Shown: positions 8,772 through 17,571, counted from the stretch's first letter. The stretch is DNA of 64,000 bases from Arthrobacter sp. SLBN-112 (GCF_006715225.1 NZ_VFMU01000001.1:372001-436000), one strand, 5' to 3'. Numbers and translations are program-made. The notes: generated by a model from the sequence alone, not told the origin.

Positions 8772-10594
8772 GCACCGCAACCTTTGGCACTGCCAACGAA
8801 GACAACGCCCACCTCAGCAAGAGCGACAGCAGGGCAGTACGACGGCGGTCGCTCGCCCTGCTGCGGTCGCTGATCCGTCCGGTGCGGGTCCGGTTCTGGC
8901 TGACCATCGCCATGGTGGTCCTGTCCCAGGCCGCGCGCGTGGCCGGCCCCGCACTGATCGCGTTCGGGATCGACCACGCCCTGCCGGCCCTCCAGGCCGG
9001 CAACAACCTCCCGCTGGTGTTCACCGGCATCGCCTACCTTTTGGCAGCCATTGCGACGGCGGGACTCACCGCCCTCTATGTCACCTCCACCGCGCGGCTC
9101 AGCCAGGCGATGCTGCTGGACCTGAGGGTGCGCGTCTTCCGCCACACGCAGCGGCTCAGCCTGGAGTTCCACGAAAAATACACCTCCGGCAGGATCATCG
9201 CCCGGCAGACCTCGGACCTGGAGGCGCTGCGCGAACTCCTCGACTCGGGCGTCAGCTCCCTCGCTTCCGGAATGCTCTTCATGGCCTTTACCGCCGTCAC
9301 CATCTTTGCCCTGGACTGGCGGAGCGGCTTGCTGGTGCTGGCTGCCGGCGTGCCGATGTTCTTCCTGTCCCGCTGGTACCAGAAGCACTCGCAGATCGCC
9401 TTCCGGGAGTCCCGTGTGGTCTCCGCACGGCTGATCGTGCACTTCGTGGAAACCATGACCGGCATCCGCGCCGTCAAAGCCTTCCGCAAGGAGAAGGAGA
9501 ACTCGGAGCGCTACGGCAAACTCGCCGAGGACTACCGACTGGTCACCGTCCGGTCCATCAATCTCAACGGCATCTTCCAGCCGGGCCTGGTACTGATCGG
9601 CAACGTCTGCGTTGCCGTAGTCCTGTTGTTCGGGGGATTCCGGGTGCTCAGCGGCGACCTGGCAGTAGGCGTGCTCCTGGCCCTCATCCTCTCCACCAAG
9701 CGCTTCTTCCAGCCGGTGGACCAGATGGCCATGTTCTACAACTCGTTCCAAAGCGCCCAGGCAGCCCTGGAAAAAGTGTCCGGACTGCTCGAAGAGGTGC
9801 CCACGGTCCGGCCGCCGAAGAACCCGGTGCCCCTTCCCAGTGCCACGGGGCGGATCGACTTCAACGGTGTGGAATTCCGCTACGGCGATGGCCCGGTGGT
9901 GGTGCCCCGCCTGGACCTGCACATCCCGGCCGGACAGACCGTCGCCCTGGTGGGACAGACAGGGGCCGGAAAATCCACCCTGGCCAAACTCATCGCGCGC
10001 TTCTACGACGTCACCTCCGGCACCCTCACCCTGGACGGCGTGGACCTCCGCGACCTGGCCACCACCGACCTCCGCCGGAACATCGTCATGGTCACCCAGG
10101 AAGCCTTCCTGTTCAGCGGCTCGGTGGCGGATAACATCGCCCTGGGCCGGCCCGAGGCATCACGCGCCGAGATCGAAGAGGCCGCCAAGGCGGTGGGCGC
10201 CCACGAGTTCATCCTGCAGCTTCCCGAAGGCTACGACACCGACGTTAACAAGCGCGGCGGCAGGGTCTCCTCCGGCCAGCGGCAGCTGATCAGCTTTGCC
10301 AGGGCCTTCCTTGCGCAGCCGGCAGTGCTGATCCTGGACGAGGCCACCTCCTCGTTGGACATCCCGTCCGAGCGGCTGGTGCAGGCCGGGCTGGCCCGCC
10401 TGCTCGCCGGTACGGAAGCGGCACGCAGGACGGCCCTGATCATCGCCCACCGCCTGTCCACGGTGGAGACGGCGGACCGTGTCCTGGTGGTGCACGACGG
10501 CCGGATCGTGGAGGATGGCAGCCCGGAGGAACTGATCGGCGGTGGCGGACGCTTCGCTGACTTGCATGGTGCATGGAAAGACTCACTGGTCTGA
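8768..10594 (+). CDS. ABC exporter half-transporter, catalytic-site subunit
   Basis: This is the partner half-transporter (608 residues, six-helix membrane domain then nucleotide-binding domain). Walker A is GQTGAGKS, the Q-loop Gln is present (VTQEAFLF), and the Walker B region is canonical with catalytic Glu525 ([11 protein letters not shown]). The signature is altered to VSSGQ (500-504) instead of LSGGQ. Since each ATP site pairs Walker motifs of one subunit with the signature of the other, the altered signature falls in the same site as the altered Walker B of the upstream subunit. The other site (LDEATSSLD with LSGGQ) is intact. It is translationally coupled to the upstream gene. Confidence 0.93.
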   Translation: MSTATFGTANEDNAHLSKSDSRAVRRRSLALLRSLIRPVRVRFWLTIAMVVLSQAARVAGPALIAFGIDHALPALQAGNNLPLVFTGIAYLLAAIATAGLTALYVTSTARLSQAMLLDLRVRVFRHTQRLSLEFHEKYTSGRIIARQTSDLEALRELLDSGVSSLASGMLFMAFTAVTIFALDWRSGLLVLAAGVPMFFLSRWYQKHSQIAFRESRVVSARLIVHFVETMTGIRAVKAFRKEKENSERYGKLAEDYRLVTVRSINLNGIFQPGLVLIGNVCVAVVLLFGGFRVLSGDLAVGVLLALILSTKRFFQPVDQMAMFYNSFQSAQAALEKVSGLLEEVPTVRPPKNPVPLPSATGRIDFNGVEFRYGDGPVVVPRLDLHIPAGQTVALVGQTGAGKSTLAKLIARFYDVTSGTLTLDGVDLRDLATTDLRRNIVMVTQEAFLFSGSVADNIALGRPEASRAEIEEAAKAVGAHEFILQLPEGYDTDVNKRGGRVSSGQRQLISFARAFLAQPAVLILDEATSSLDIPSERLVQAGLARLLAGTEAARRTALIIAHRLSTVETADRVLVVHDGRIVEDGSPEELIGGGGRFADLHGAWKDSLV

Positions 10595-10676
10595 ACCATT
10601 TCTTCCGTGGCCCGCCCGGGATTTCGCATCCAGAGCCTGAATCGGCTATCCTTGTAAAGTTGCTTTTGCAGCGGAT

Positions 10677-10753
<77 letters not shown>

Positions 10754-10761
10754 TAACGAAA

Positions 10762-10792
10762 AGAGGGTCTCCTTGCGGAGGCCCTCTTTTTT
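10762..10792 (+). terminator. Intrinsic terminator of tRNA-Pro
   Basis: AGAGGGTCTCC (10762-10772) pairs with GGAGGCCCTCT (10777-10787) around loop TTGC with one G-T wobble, followed by a run of six T residues (10787-10792). It lies nine bases after the tRNA 3' end. Confidence 0.93.
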
Positions 10793-10831
10793 CATCTCGA
10801 TATGGTCACGGCCATCACTGGTCGCCTAACA

Positions 10832-10867
10832 GAAACAGCCCCGGAGCTTGTGCTCCGGGGCTGTTTC
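10832..10867 (-). terminator. Intrinsic terminator of the secreted-peptide gene
   Basis: A perfect 16-base stem (10832-10847 with 10852-10867) encloses loop TTGT; on the minus strand the stem ends in GGGGCTGTTTC followed by TGTT. It lies 26 bases past the stop codon of the small secreted peptide gene and probably ends its transcript. The stem could also act on the plus strand. Confidence 0.8.
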
Positions 10868-10893
10868 ATCGCCTCCTGTTGTTGAGGAAGCTA

Positions 10894-11112
10894 TTACATC
10901 GGGTCCGGCCAGTTGCCCGTGTACGCGGTGTACGTGGTGCCACTGTTCTTCTTCTCCTTGACCGGCTTGGACATCGGGTCCGGCCAGTTGCCGGTGGCGA
11001 CCGATGAACCTGTCGAGTCCGCGAGGGAACCGGCAGACAGGACGGCCGGGGCGGCCGCAGAAAATGCCAGCGCGCCGGCTAGGACGGCTGCAGTTGCGAT
11101 CTTCTTCAACAT
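10894..11112 (-). CDS. Small secreted peptide precursor with duplicated GNWPDPM motif (candidate signalling peptide)
   Basis: The 72-residue product starts MLKKIATAAVLAGALAF, a Sec signal peptide with a Lys-rich start and hydrophobic core, with likely cleavage after an Ala in residues 20-28. The mature part is short: GNWPDPM at residues 41-47, a Lys-rich linker containing KEKK, and a second GNWPDPM at 66-72 that ends exactly at the stop codon. The start is ATG at 11112 with GAGGAACC upstream; an in-frame TTG 15 bases earlier is less likely. It diverges from an XRE-TPR regulator 133 bases away, the layout of pheromone precursor and receptor genes. I know no family for it. A role as a signal is inferred; an ordinary small exported protein is the alternative. 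Confidence 0.78.
   Translation of the reverse strand: MLKKIATAAVLAGALAFSAAAPAVLSAGSLADSTGSSVATGNWPDPMSKPVKEKKNSGTTYTAYTGNWPDPM
10897..10992 (-). repeat. Identical 21-base direct repeats encoding GNWPDPM
   Basis: The same 21 bases occur at 10897-10917 and 10972-10992, exactly 75 bases (25 codons) apart. On the coding (minus) strand both read GGC-AAC-TGG-CCG-GAC-CCG-ATG. Identity at every synonymous position implies a recent internal duplication or gene conversion within the peptide gene. Confidence 0.9.
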
Positions 11113-11165
11113 AGTTTGGTTCCTCAATACGAGTCGGATTCGTTACAAAGCCAGCACTGTCCTTG

Positions 11166-11205
11166 TTGACACACATTGTAAAATATTTTCCACAGGGGCT
11201 GTCAA
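11166..11205. promoter_or_regulatory. Divergent promoter/operator region between peptide and XRE-TPR genes
   Basis: TTGACA (11166-11171) and its complement TGTCAA (11200-11205) flank an AT-rich palindrome AAAATATTTT (11180-11189); all are centred at about 11185. On the minus strand TTGACA (11205-11200) and TACAAT (11180-11175), 19 bases apart, could form the peptide-gene promoter. The symmetric arrangement is what a dimeric XRE-type regulator would bind. Binding is inferred. Confidence 0.5.
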
Positions 11206-11245
11206 GCATTCGCGACGGCCTTAACTGTCCAGAAGGAGGAAACGC

Positions 11246-12511
11246 GTGGGCAACGGATTCGGAGAGAAGCTCCGGGCAGAGCGCCTCGAGCGTGGACTGA
11301 CACAGGCCGAACTGGGCAAGGACCTGTATTCACCCAGCTACATATCCCTGCTGGAGACGGGCCGCAGGGAACCCACTGCGGAAGTAATCGAGGAACTGGC
11401 CCGTCGGCTGGAGCTTGCACCGAAGGCGCTGGAGGCATGGAGTCAGCCGATATCAATTGGCGACGCTGAGTACGTGCTGGCGGGCCTCTATGCCAGGCAG
11501 GCATGGGACCTGAGGGATTATCCCCTGGCAGCCAGCCATGCTGCTTCAGCGGCACAGATCGCGTTGGAAGCGAAGAACACCAGCGCCTGGTGGAACATGA
11601 CCTACATGCAGGCCGAATGCCTCATGAAGCATGGGGATTTGAAAGAGTGCCAGCAGATTATCGAGCGCCTGATGGAACACCCTATGGCCAGGGAGTCTGT
11701 GGGACTGGGAGTGCGGGCCAGGCAGATGCTGGCCACGGTCTACCAACGCCAAGGCCAGTTGTCTGCCGCCGTAGACCAGGCCATGGAGGCCATGAAGCTG
11801 TCGGAGCAACTGCCGCAGAGCTCAACTATTATCACTGGGGCTTTGCGGGTCCTGATTGGCGCTCTGGCCGAAAGCGGTCGGCTGGAACAGGCCTGGTCAT
11901 ACTGCCAAACACTTGTGTCGCAAGTCGATGAGAACTCCATGTCACAGTTGGCCGGAGAAGTAGCTTGGGTTGTCGGGAACGTTGCATTCATGCGCCACGA
12001 CTACGCGGAGGGCGTCAAACACCACGAACGGGCAGCGCGCCTGCTCTCCCCCGCCAACGACATCGAGCTGTGGGCCCGTTTCAATAAAGCCTCCGCAGCG
12101 GTCAGGCTTTCCTCCGGGATCGTTGAACCCGAAACACTCTCAGCTATTGAGCGCGCCGAGCTCGCCTTTTCGATCGTAAGTGGCACCAAGAGCGACGAGC
12201 TGGAAGTCGCCTTCATCCGTGCCCGCTGGCTGTACCTGACCGGGGACATTGTTGCCGCCGTCGAGAAATTGCGCGAGATCCATGCGGAGCGGGAGCACCT
12301 TGCCAAGCACACTGCCGGAGAGGTTTCCCTTCTTTTGGGTAAGTCCCTCAAGGCCGCGGGCGATACCGACGAAGCACTGGTCCATCTTGAGGACGCCCAA
12401 AAGGCCTTCGCCGCTGCCGGTGCGCAGGACCGGGTCCAGCAGGCGCTGGACGCGATCCTGGAAATCAAGCTGGCGCAGAAACGCGCAGCCGCTGCCGCCA
12501 AGGCCAGTTAA
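11246..12511 (+). CDS. XRE-type HTH regulator with TPR domain (RRNPP-like architecture)
   Basis: This 421-residue cytoplasmic protein starts at GTG 11246 with AGAAGGAGG six bases upstream. Residues 6-61 form an XRE/Cro-type helix-turn-helix (GLTQAELGKDLYSPSYISLL, then ETGRREPT). From about residue 75 to 405 the sequence is all helical with repeated TPR-like pairs (for example the segments starting at ARQMLATVY, GALRVLIGA, EVAWVVGNV, EVSLLLGKS). HTH plus TPR of about this length is the architecture of RRNPP quorum-sensing receptors (Rap, Rgg, NprR, PlcR, PrgX), which bind short re-imported peptides in the TPR groove. A secreted repeat peptide is encoded divergently next to it. Many actinobacterial XRE-TPR proteins have no known ligand, so peptide sensing is inferred. 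Confidence 0.88.
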   Translation: MGNGFGEKLRAERLERGLTQAELGKDLYSPSYISLLETGRREPTAEVIEELARRLELAPKALEAWSQPISIGDAEYVLAGLYARQAWDLRDYPLAASHAASAAQIALEAKNTSAWWNMTYMQAECLMKHGDLKECQQIIERLMEHPMARESVGLGVRARQMLATVYQRQGQLSAAVDQAMEAMKLSEQLPQSSTIITGALRVLIGALAESGRLEQAWSYCQTLVSQVDENSMSQLAGEVAWVVGNVAFMRHDYAEGVKHHERAARLLSPANDIELWARFNKASAAVRLSSGIVEPETLSAIERAELAFSIVSGTKSDELEVAFIRARWLYLTGDIVAAVEKLREIHAEREHLAKHTAGEVSLLLGKSLKAAGDTDEALVHLEDAQKAFAAAGAQDRVQQALDAILEIKLAQKRAAAAAKAS

Positions 12512-12512
12512 A

Positions 12513-12554
12513 CGAAGCCAGGTAAACCCGTAAAAGCGGGCTTACCTGGCTTCG
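12513..12554. terminator. Bidirectional terminator hairpin between XRE-TPR gene and purC
   Basis: A 13-base perfect stem CGAAGCCAGGTAA (12513-12525) / TTACCTGGCTTCG (12542-12554) continues into an inner CCCG/CGGG stem. It lies between two convergent genes and can serve both. T-richness is modest on either side. Confidence 0.8.
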
Positions 12555-12562
12555 AGTTTGGC

Positions 12563-13501
12563 CTAGGAGAATGTCTTTCCAGTGATCTTCTCGTACGCTT
12601 CGACGTAACGGCCCCTGGTACGCTCCACGACCTCAGCGGGAAGCGCCGGCGGCGGGGTGTCCGAAGATTTGTCCCAACCGGACTCGGCTGAAGTGAGCCA
12701 GTCCCGCACATACTGCTTGTCATAGGAAGGCTGGGCCTGGCCCGGCTTGTAGGTGGCGGCATCCCAGAAGCGCGAGGAATCCGGCGTCAGCACCTCGTCG
12801 CCCAGGGTGATCGACCCGGAGACCGCGTCGTAGCCGAATTCCACCTTGGTATCCGCCAGGATGATGCCTCGCTCACGGGCGATCTTTTCCGCCGTCGTGT
12901 AGATCTTCAGCGTCAACTCGCTGAGGCGGGCGGCGATGTCATCACCAACCAGGGCGACCACGGCGTCGTAGGTGATGTTCTCGTCGTGTTCGCCGATCAG
13001 CGCCTTGGCCGAAGGCGTGAAAATGGGGTGGTCCAGCCGGGACCCGTCCACCAGGCCTTCAGGCAGCGGGATGTTGCACACCGTACCGGAGGCCTTGTAT
13101 TCCTGCAGGCCCGATCCCGTGAGGTAGCCGCGGGCGATGCACTCCACCGGGAACATGTCCAACTTCTTGCAGATCATGGCCCGGCCCTCCACCTCGGCCG
13201 GCACGCCGTCCTCCACGGTGGAGCCGAGCACATGGTGCTCCACGCCCAGCTGGTCGAACCACCAGAGGCTCAGCTGGGTCAGGATGCGTCCCTTGTCGGG
13301 GATTTCACTGGACAGCACGTGGTCGTAGGCACTGATCCGGTCGCTGGCCACCACCAGCACGCATTCCTGGCCAACGCGCTGCAGGATGGACTCGTCGGCG
13401 GGCTCGTAGAGGTCGCGCACCTTGCCGGAGTAGACGTGTGTCCAGCCGGGCAGGTCAAGGGTCTCGGTGGCGTAGCCGCGGTTCTCTGGGGTTTCAGTCA
13501 T
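12563..13501 (-). CDS. purC: Phosphoribosylaminoimidazole-succinocarboxamide synthase (SAICAR synthetase)
   Basis: PurC joins aspartate to CAIR with ATP hydrolysis in de novo purine synthesis. The 312-residue protein matches the family through its length and the blocks YSGKVRDLYE, ASDRISAYDH, IPDKGRILTQLS and CIARGYLTGSG, with the downstream LADTKVEFG motif. It lies three bases after purD on the same strand and is surely co-transcribed with it. Confidence 0.97.
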   Translation of the reverse strand: MTETPENRGYATETLDLPGWTHVYSGKVRDLYEPADESILQRVGQECVLVVASDRISAYDHVLSSEIPDKGRILTQLSLWWFDQLGVEHHVLGSTVEDGVPAEVEGRAMICKKLDMFPVECIARGYLTGSGLQEYKASGTVCNIPLPEGLVDGSRLDHPIFTPSAKALIGEHDENITYDAVVALVGDDIAARLSELTLKIYTTAEKIARERGIILADTKVEFGYDAVSGSITLGDEVLTPDSSRFWDAATYKPGQAQPSYDKQYVRDWLTSAESGWDKSSDTPPPALPAEVVERTRGRYVEAYEKITGKTFS

Positions 13502-13504
13502 GGG

Positions 13505-14821
13505 TCAGGCCTTTGCTTTCACGATGGGCATGGAGCCCGTGGCACCGTACGGTACCTTGATTTCCCCGCGGGCTGCTTTGCGTCCGATGTCCATGCGGAA
13601 CTGCGAGCCGTCCAGCTTCACCAACTCCACGCCGTCGTACGCTTTCTCGCGTGCCTCCACCAGGTCGCTGCCCAGGGCGACGACGGCCAGCACCCGCCCG
13701 CCGGCGGACACCACCTTGCCTTCCTCATCCAGGGCGGTTCCGGCGTGGATGACGTGCACGCCGTCGAGTTCCTCAACCTTCTTGAGCCCGCGGATGCGGT
13801 CACCGGTGCGGGGCTTGTCCGGGTAGTTCTCCGAGGCGATGACGACGGCGACGGCAGTTTCCCTGGCCCACCGCAGCTCTTCTGCCTTGTCCAGTTCGCC
13901 CTTGGCGGCCGCCATCAGCAGCGCACCGAGGGGGGTCTTGAGCCGGGCGAGGACCGCCTGGGTCTCGGGGTCGCCGAAGCGGACGTTGAACTCGATGACG
14001 CGGGTGCCGCGCGAGGTGAGGGCCAGGCCGACGAACAGTACGCCTACGAACGGGGTGCCGCGGCGGGCCATTTCCTTGACGGTGGGCCGGGCTACCCGGT
14101 CAAGGACTTCCTGGACCAGCCCTTCGGGGGCCCACTCGAGCGGCGTATAGGCGCCCATGCCGCCGGTGTTGGGCCCTTCGTCGTTGTCGAAGATGCGCTT
14201 GAAATCCTGTGCGGGCGAGAGCGCCACGGTGTTCTGCCCATCGCAGAGGACAAACAGGGAAACTTCAGGGCCGTCCAGGAACTCCTCGATGACCACCGAG
14301 CCGCCGGCGTCGAAGCAGGACTGGGCGTGCGCCAAGGCTTCGTCGCGGTTGCGGGTGACCACAACGCCCTTGCCGGCGGCGAGCCCATCGTCCTTCACGA
14401 CGTATGGGGCACCGAAGGTGTCCAGGGCGGATGCTGCTTCCTCGGCATTCGTGGCCACCATGGCCATCGCCGTGGGGACGCCTGCTTCCGCCATGACTTC
14501 CTTGGCGAAGGCCTTTGAGGCCTCAAGCTGGGCTGCTGCCTTGCTCGGCCCGAAAACGGGAATCCCGGCTTCGCGGACGGCGTCCGATACGCCCGCGGCC
14601 AGCGGCGCCTCCGGGCCCACCACCACGAGGTCCACGCCGAGCCGGGTGGCCAGCTCCGCAACTGCCTCGGGATCGTTGCCGTTGATGTTGTAGGTGGGAA
14701 CCAGCTTGCTGATGCCGGCATTGCCAGGCGCCGCGTGGACCTCGGACACGTTGGGGTCGGCAAGCAGGGAGCGGACAATGGCGTGTTCGCGGCCTCCGGG
14801 GCCAATGACGAGTACCTTCAC
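13505..14821 (-). CDS. purD: Phosphoribosylamine-glycine ligase (GAR synthetase)
   Basis: PurD ligates glycine to phosphoribosylamine, the second step of purine synthesis. It has 438 residues from the GTG at 14821 (protein begins VKVLVIGPGGREHAI). An in-frame GTG at 14845 would add eight residues unlike the family start, so the shorter form is preferred. The ATP-grasp domain includes VVKDDGLAAGKGV and the acidic metal-binding end VIEFNVRFGDPE. It precedes purC by three bases. No strong ribosome-binding site is visible before the chosen start. Confidence 0.95.
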   Translation of the reverse strand: MKVLVIGPGGREHAIVRSLLADPNVSEVHAAPGNAGISKLVPTYNINGNDPEAVAELATRLGVDLVVVGPEAPLAAGVSDAVREAGIPVFGPSKAAAQLEASKAFAKEVMAEAGVPTAMAMVATNAEEAASALDTFGAPYVVKDDGLAAGKGVVVTRNRDEALAHAQSCFDAGGSVVIEEFLDGPEVSLFVLCDGQNTVALSPAQDFKRIFDNDEGPNTGGMGAYTPLEWAPEGLVQEVLDRVARPTVKEMARRGTPFVGVLFVGLALTSRGTRVIEFNVRFGDPETQAVLARLKTPLGALLMAAAKGELDKAEELRWARETAVAVVIASENYPDKPRTGDRIRGLKKVEELDGVHVIHAGTALDEEGKVVSAGGRVLAVVALGSDLVEAREKAYDGVELVKLDGSQFRMDIGRKAARGEIKVPYGATGSMPIVKAKA

Positions 14822-14916
14822 AGTGTCCAAGGGTACTTTGTGCACCCTCCCCGCTCCTAAGCTGTGTCCTCCCCCGGCCGGTCAATCCGGACTCCCGCCC
14901 GCTCCGAACCATAGAC

Positions 14917-16503
14917 ATGACAAAGCTGCGAAACAGGATTACAGGCCCGGCAACCATGGCCGCATTGGCAGGCGTGGTGGCAGCCGCCGTCGTACTTGCT
15001 GTTGCGGAGCTGACCGGGGCGTTCTTCACCGCCAGGGCTACCCCACTGTTTGCCCTGGGGTCCACCTTCATTGATTTCACGCCGCCCGCCCTGAAGGACT
15101 TTGCCATCGCCACCTTCGGCACCAACGACAAGGCGGCGTTGTTCGTCGGCATGGGCCTGACCATCGCGGTGCTTGCCTGCATCCTGGGCGTGGTGGCCTA
15201 CCGGAAATGGGCGCTGGGCGTCCTGGGCGTGCTCTTCATGGGGGCCGTGATCGTGGCCAGTGTGGTGACCCGCGCGGGGGTGGGCGCCGCCGATTCCATC
15301 CCTTCGGTGCTGGGAACCATCGCCGGGCTGGTGGTCCTGCGCCGGCTGATGGTGCCGCTGTGGGGGTTGAAGGCGTGGCCGGAAGCGCCGGCGGATACAG
15401 CGTCCGACGGCGGAGAACGGGTTGGGAGCGACGGTACCAGCCGTCGCCGGTTCTTCGCCGCTGCCGGGATCACCGCCCTGGCCGCGGGCATTGCCGCCAC
15501 CGGTGGGCGGGTGCTGGCTGCCGCGCGCAGCAATGTGGCCAGGGCAAGGGAAGCACTGACGCTGCCGTCGCCGGCAAAGGCCGCAGCCCCTGTACCGGCC
15601 GGGGTCCAGTCAACGGTGCCCGGTGTTCCGCCGTGGCTGACTCCCAACGGCGATTTCTACCGGATCGATACGGCGCTGAGCGTGCCGGAAATCAATGTTG
15701 ACGACTGGGAACTGCGCGTGCACGGGCTCGTGGAACAGGAAGTGACGCTCACGTTCCAGGACCTGCTCGACGCCAAACTGATCGAGTCGCATGTCACGCT
15801 CACCTGCGTCTCCAATCCCGTGGGCGGCAACCTGGCCGGCAACGCCAAGTGGCTGGGCCTGCCCATCCGTGAAGTCCTGGCCCGCGCCAAACCCAAGGAC
15901 GGGGCGGACATGGTGCTGTCGAAGTCCATCGACGGCTTCAGCGCCTCCACTCCGCTGGAGGTCCTGCAGGACGACAGGGACGCCATGCTGGCCATCGGCA
16001 TGAACGGGGAGCCGCTTCCGCTGGAGCACGGCTACCCCGTCCGGATGGTGGTTCCCGGGCTGTATGGGTTTGTCTCCGCCACCAAGTGGGTGGTGGACCT
16101 GGAGATCACCAGGTTCGCCGACAGCAAGGCCTACTGGACCGAGCGGGGCTGGTCCGAGCGCGGTCCCATCAAGACGATGGCACGCGTGGACGTGCCGAAA
16201 TCCTTCGCGAAGGTACCGGCCGGGAAAGTCGCCGTGGGCGGGACCGCCTGGGCCCAGACGCGCGGCATCACCAAAGTGGAAATCCAGATCGACAACGGAG
16301 ACTGGACGGAAGCCACCCTTTCCACCGAAGCGTCCACCGCCACCTGGCGCCAGTGGTCCTACGAATGGGACGCCACGCCCGGCCCGCACTACATCAAGGT
16401 CCGGGCCACGGACGGGACCGGGGAGGTACAGACGGACCAGCGCGCCGATCCGGTCCCTGACGGCGCATCGGGCTGGCAGTCGGTGATGGTCACCGTGCAG
16501 TAG
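14917..16503 (+). CDS. Membrane-anchored molybdopterin-dependent oxidoreductase (sulfite oxidase/MsrP-like fold)
   Basis: This 528-residue protein has about four membrane helices (residues 12-32, 73-93, 99-117, 131-148). After a hydrophilic loop comes a twin-arginine-like RRRFF (176-180) with a further hydrophobic segment, then an extracytoplasmic molybdopterin domain of the sulfite-oxidase superfamily. The Mo-ligating Cys is Cys297 in TLTCVSNPVGG. A C-terminal Mo-co dimerisation domain (about 420-525) follows. The membrane domain fused in front distinguishes it from the soluble periplasmic MsrP catalytic subunit. The substrate is unknown (sulfite, methionine sulfoxide or another oxyanion). 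It diverges from purD. Confidence 0.9.
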   Translation: MTKLRNRITGPATMAALAGVVAAAVVLAVAELTGAFFTARATPLFALGSTFIDFTPPALKDFAIATFGTNDKAALFVGMGLTIAVLACILGVVAYRKWALGVLGVLFMGAVIVASVVTRAGVGAADSIPSVLGTIAGLVVLRRLMVPLWGLKAWPEAPADTASDGGERVGSDGTSRRRFFAAAGITALAAGIAATGGRVLAAARSNVARAREALTLPSPAKAAAPVPAGVQSTVPGVPPWLTPNGDFYRIDTALSVPEINVDDWELRVHGLVEQEVTLTFQDLLDAKLIESHVTLTCVSNPVGGNLAGNAKWLGLPIREVLARAKPKDGADMVLSKSIDGFSASTPLEVLQDDRDAMLAIGMNGEPLPLEHGYPVRMVVPGLYGFVSATKWVVDLEITRFADSKAYWTERGWSERGPIKTMARVDVPKSFAKVPAGKVAVGGTAWAQTRGITKVEIQIDNGDWTEATLSTEASTATWRQWSYEWDATPGPHYIKVRATDGTGEVQTDQRADPVPDGASGWQSVMVTVQ

Positions 16504-16542
16504 TCCCGTGCAGTAGTCCCCGGCATCTGCGGGACTGGCCCA

Positions 16543-16548
16543 TAGACT
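16543..16548 (+). promoter_or_regulatory. Probable -10 (TAGACT) for leaderless asparaginase-family gene
   Basis: TAGACT ends six bases before the ATG at 16555. That leaves no room for a ribosome-binding site on a transcript started at the usual distance, so translation is probably leaderless. Confidence 0.5.
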
Positions 16549-16554
16549 GGCTGT

Positions 16555-17571
16555 ATGCCGCACAATCCGCATGCCACCTTCACTGTTGACTCCGCCGTCG
16601 AACTGGCCGTGATCGAACGAAGCGGCTTTGTGGAGTCGCGGCACATCGGTTCCGCCGTGCTCCTGTCCGCGGACGGTTCGGTGGTCACCGAACTCGGGGA
16701 CATCAACACGCCCATCTTCGCGCGGTCCACGCTCAAGCCATTCCAGGCCCTGGCGTCCATGCAGTCAGGGGTTCCGCTGCGCGGCGCCCAAGTGGCCATC
16801 GCCTGTGGAAGCCATACCGGATCCCTGGACCACATGGATGTGGTGGCGGGCATGCTCAAGGCGGCCGGAGTCCGTGAAGACCAATTGCAGTGCCCTGAGG
16901 CGTGGCCGCAGGATGAGACGGCCCGGAACTGGCTGGTGCGCTCGGAAAAGGGGAAGTCGAGGCTGGCGTACAACTGTTCCGGGAAGCACGCAGCCTTCCT
17001 GTGGGCCTGCACCGAAAACGGGTGGGACACCCACAGCTACCTGGAGCCGAACCACCCGCTGCAGCAGCGGGTGCGTACCGTCGTCGAGGAATACACGGGC
17101 GAGAAGATCGCCCACCTTGGGATCGACGGCTGCGGCGCCCCGGTGGCGGCTGTTTCCCTGAAGGGCCTGGCGAGGGCCTACTCCCACCTGGCCAAGGCCC
17201 CCGGTGACCAGAGCTTCAGCGCCAGGGCCGCCACCATCGCCACCTCGATGCTTGACTACCCCTGGGCGGTGCAGGGCCGCGGCGAAGCCAACACCCTGGT
17301 AATGGATGAGCTGGAGGTCATTGCCAAGATCGGGGCTGAGGGCGTCCTGGCCATGGCAACGCCCCAAGGGGTCTCCGTGGCAGTTAAGATCCTTGACGGA
17401 AATGTCCGCGCCACCTCGCTGGTGGCCCTCACCCTCCTCGCCGCGGCAGGGGCCGTGGAGATCCCGGGAGTTGCCAGTGCCCTGGAGCGCGTGGTGGAAC
17501 CCGTGCTTGGCGGCGGCCGCCCGGTGGGCAAGATCAGGCTGGGCCCGGCAGTTTCCGCGCTCCTGGACTGA
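16555..17571 (+). CDS. Asparaginase family protein
   Basis: This 338-residue protein is of the actinobacterial/rhizobial asparaginase type (L-asparaginase II family), distinct from E. coli AnsA/AnsB. Family-typical blocks are FARSTLKPFQALA near residue 60, ACGSHTGSLDH, YNCSGKHAAFL (about residues 140-150) and GIDGCGAPVAAVS. It would hydrolyse asparagine to aspartate in the cytoplasm, as no signal peptide is seen. The sterol-carrier-like gene follows 41 bases downstream on the same strand. A 13-base tandem duplication covers the preceding gene's stop codon just upstream. Confidence 0.88.
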   Translation: MPHNPHATFTVDSAVELAVIERSGFVESRHIGSAVLLSADGSVVTELGDINTPIFARSTLKPFQALASMQSGVPLRGAQVAIACGSHTGSLDHMDVVAGMLKAAGVREDQLQCPEAWPQDETARNWLVRSEKGKSRLAYNCSGKHAAFLWACTENGWDTHSYLEPNHPLQQRVRTVVEEYTGEKIAHLGIDGCGAPVAAVSLKGLARAYSHLAKAPGDQSFSARAATIATSMLDYPWAVQGRGEANTLVMDELEVIAKIGAEGVLAMATPQGVSVAVKILDGNVRATSLVALTLLAAAGAVEIPGVASALERVVEPVLGGGRPVGKIRLGPAVSALLD

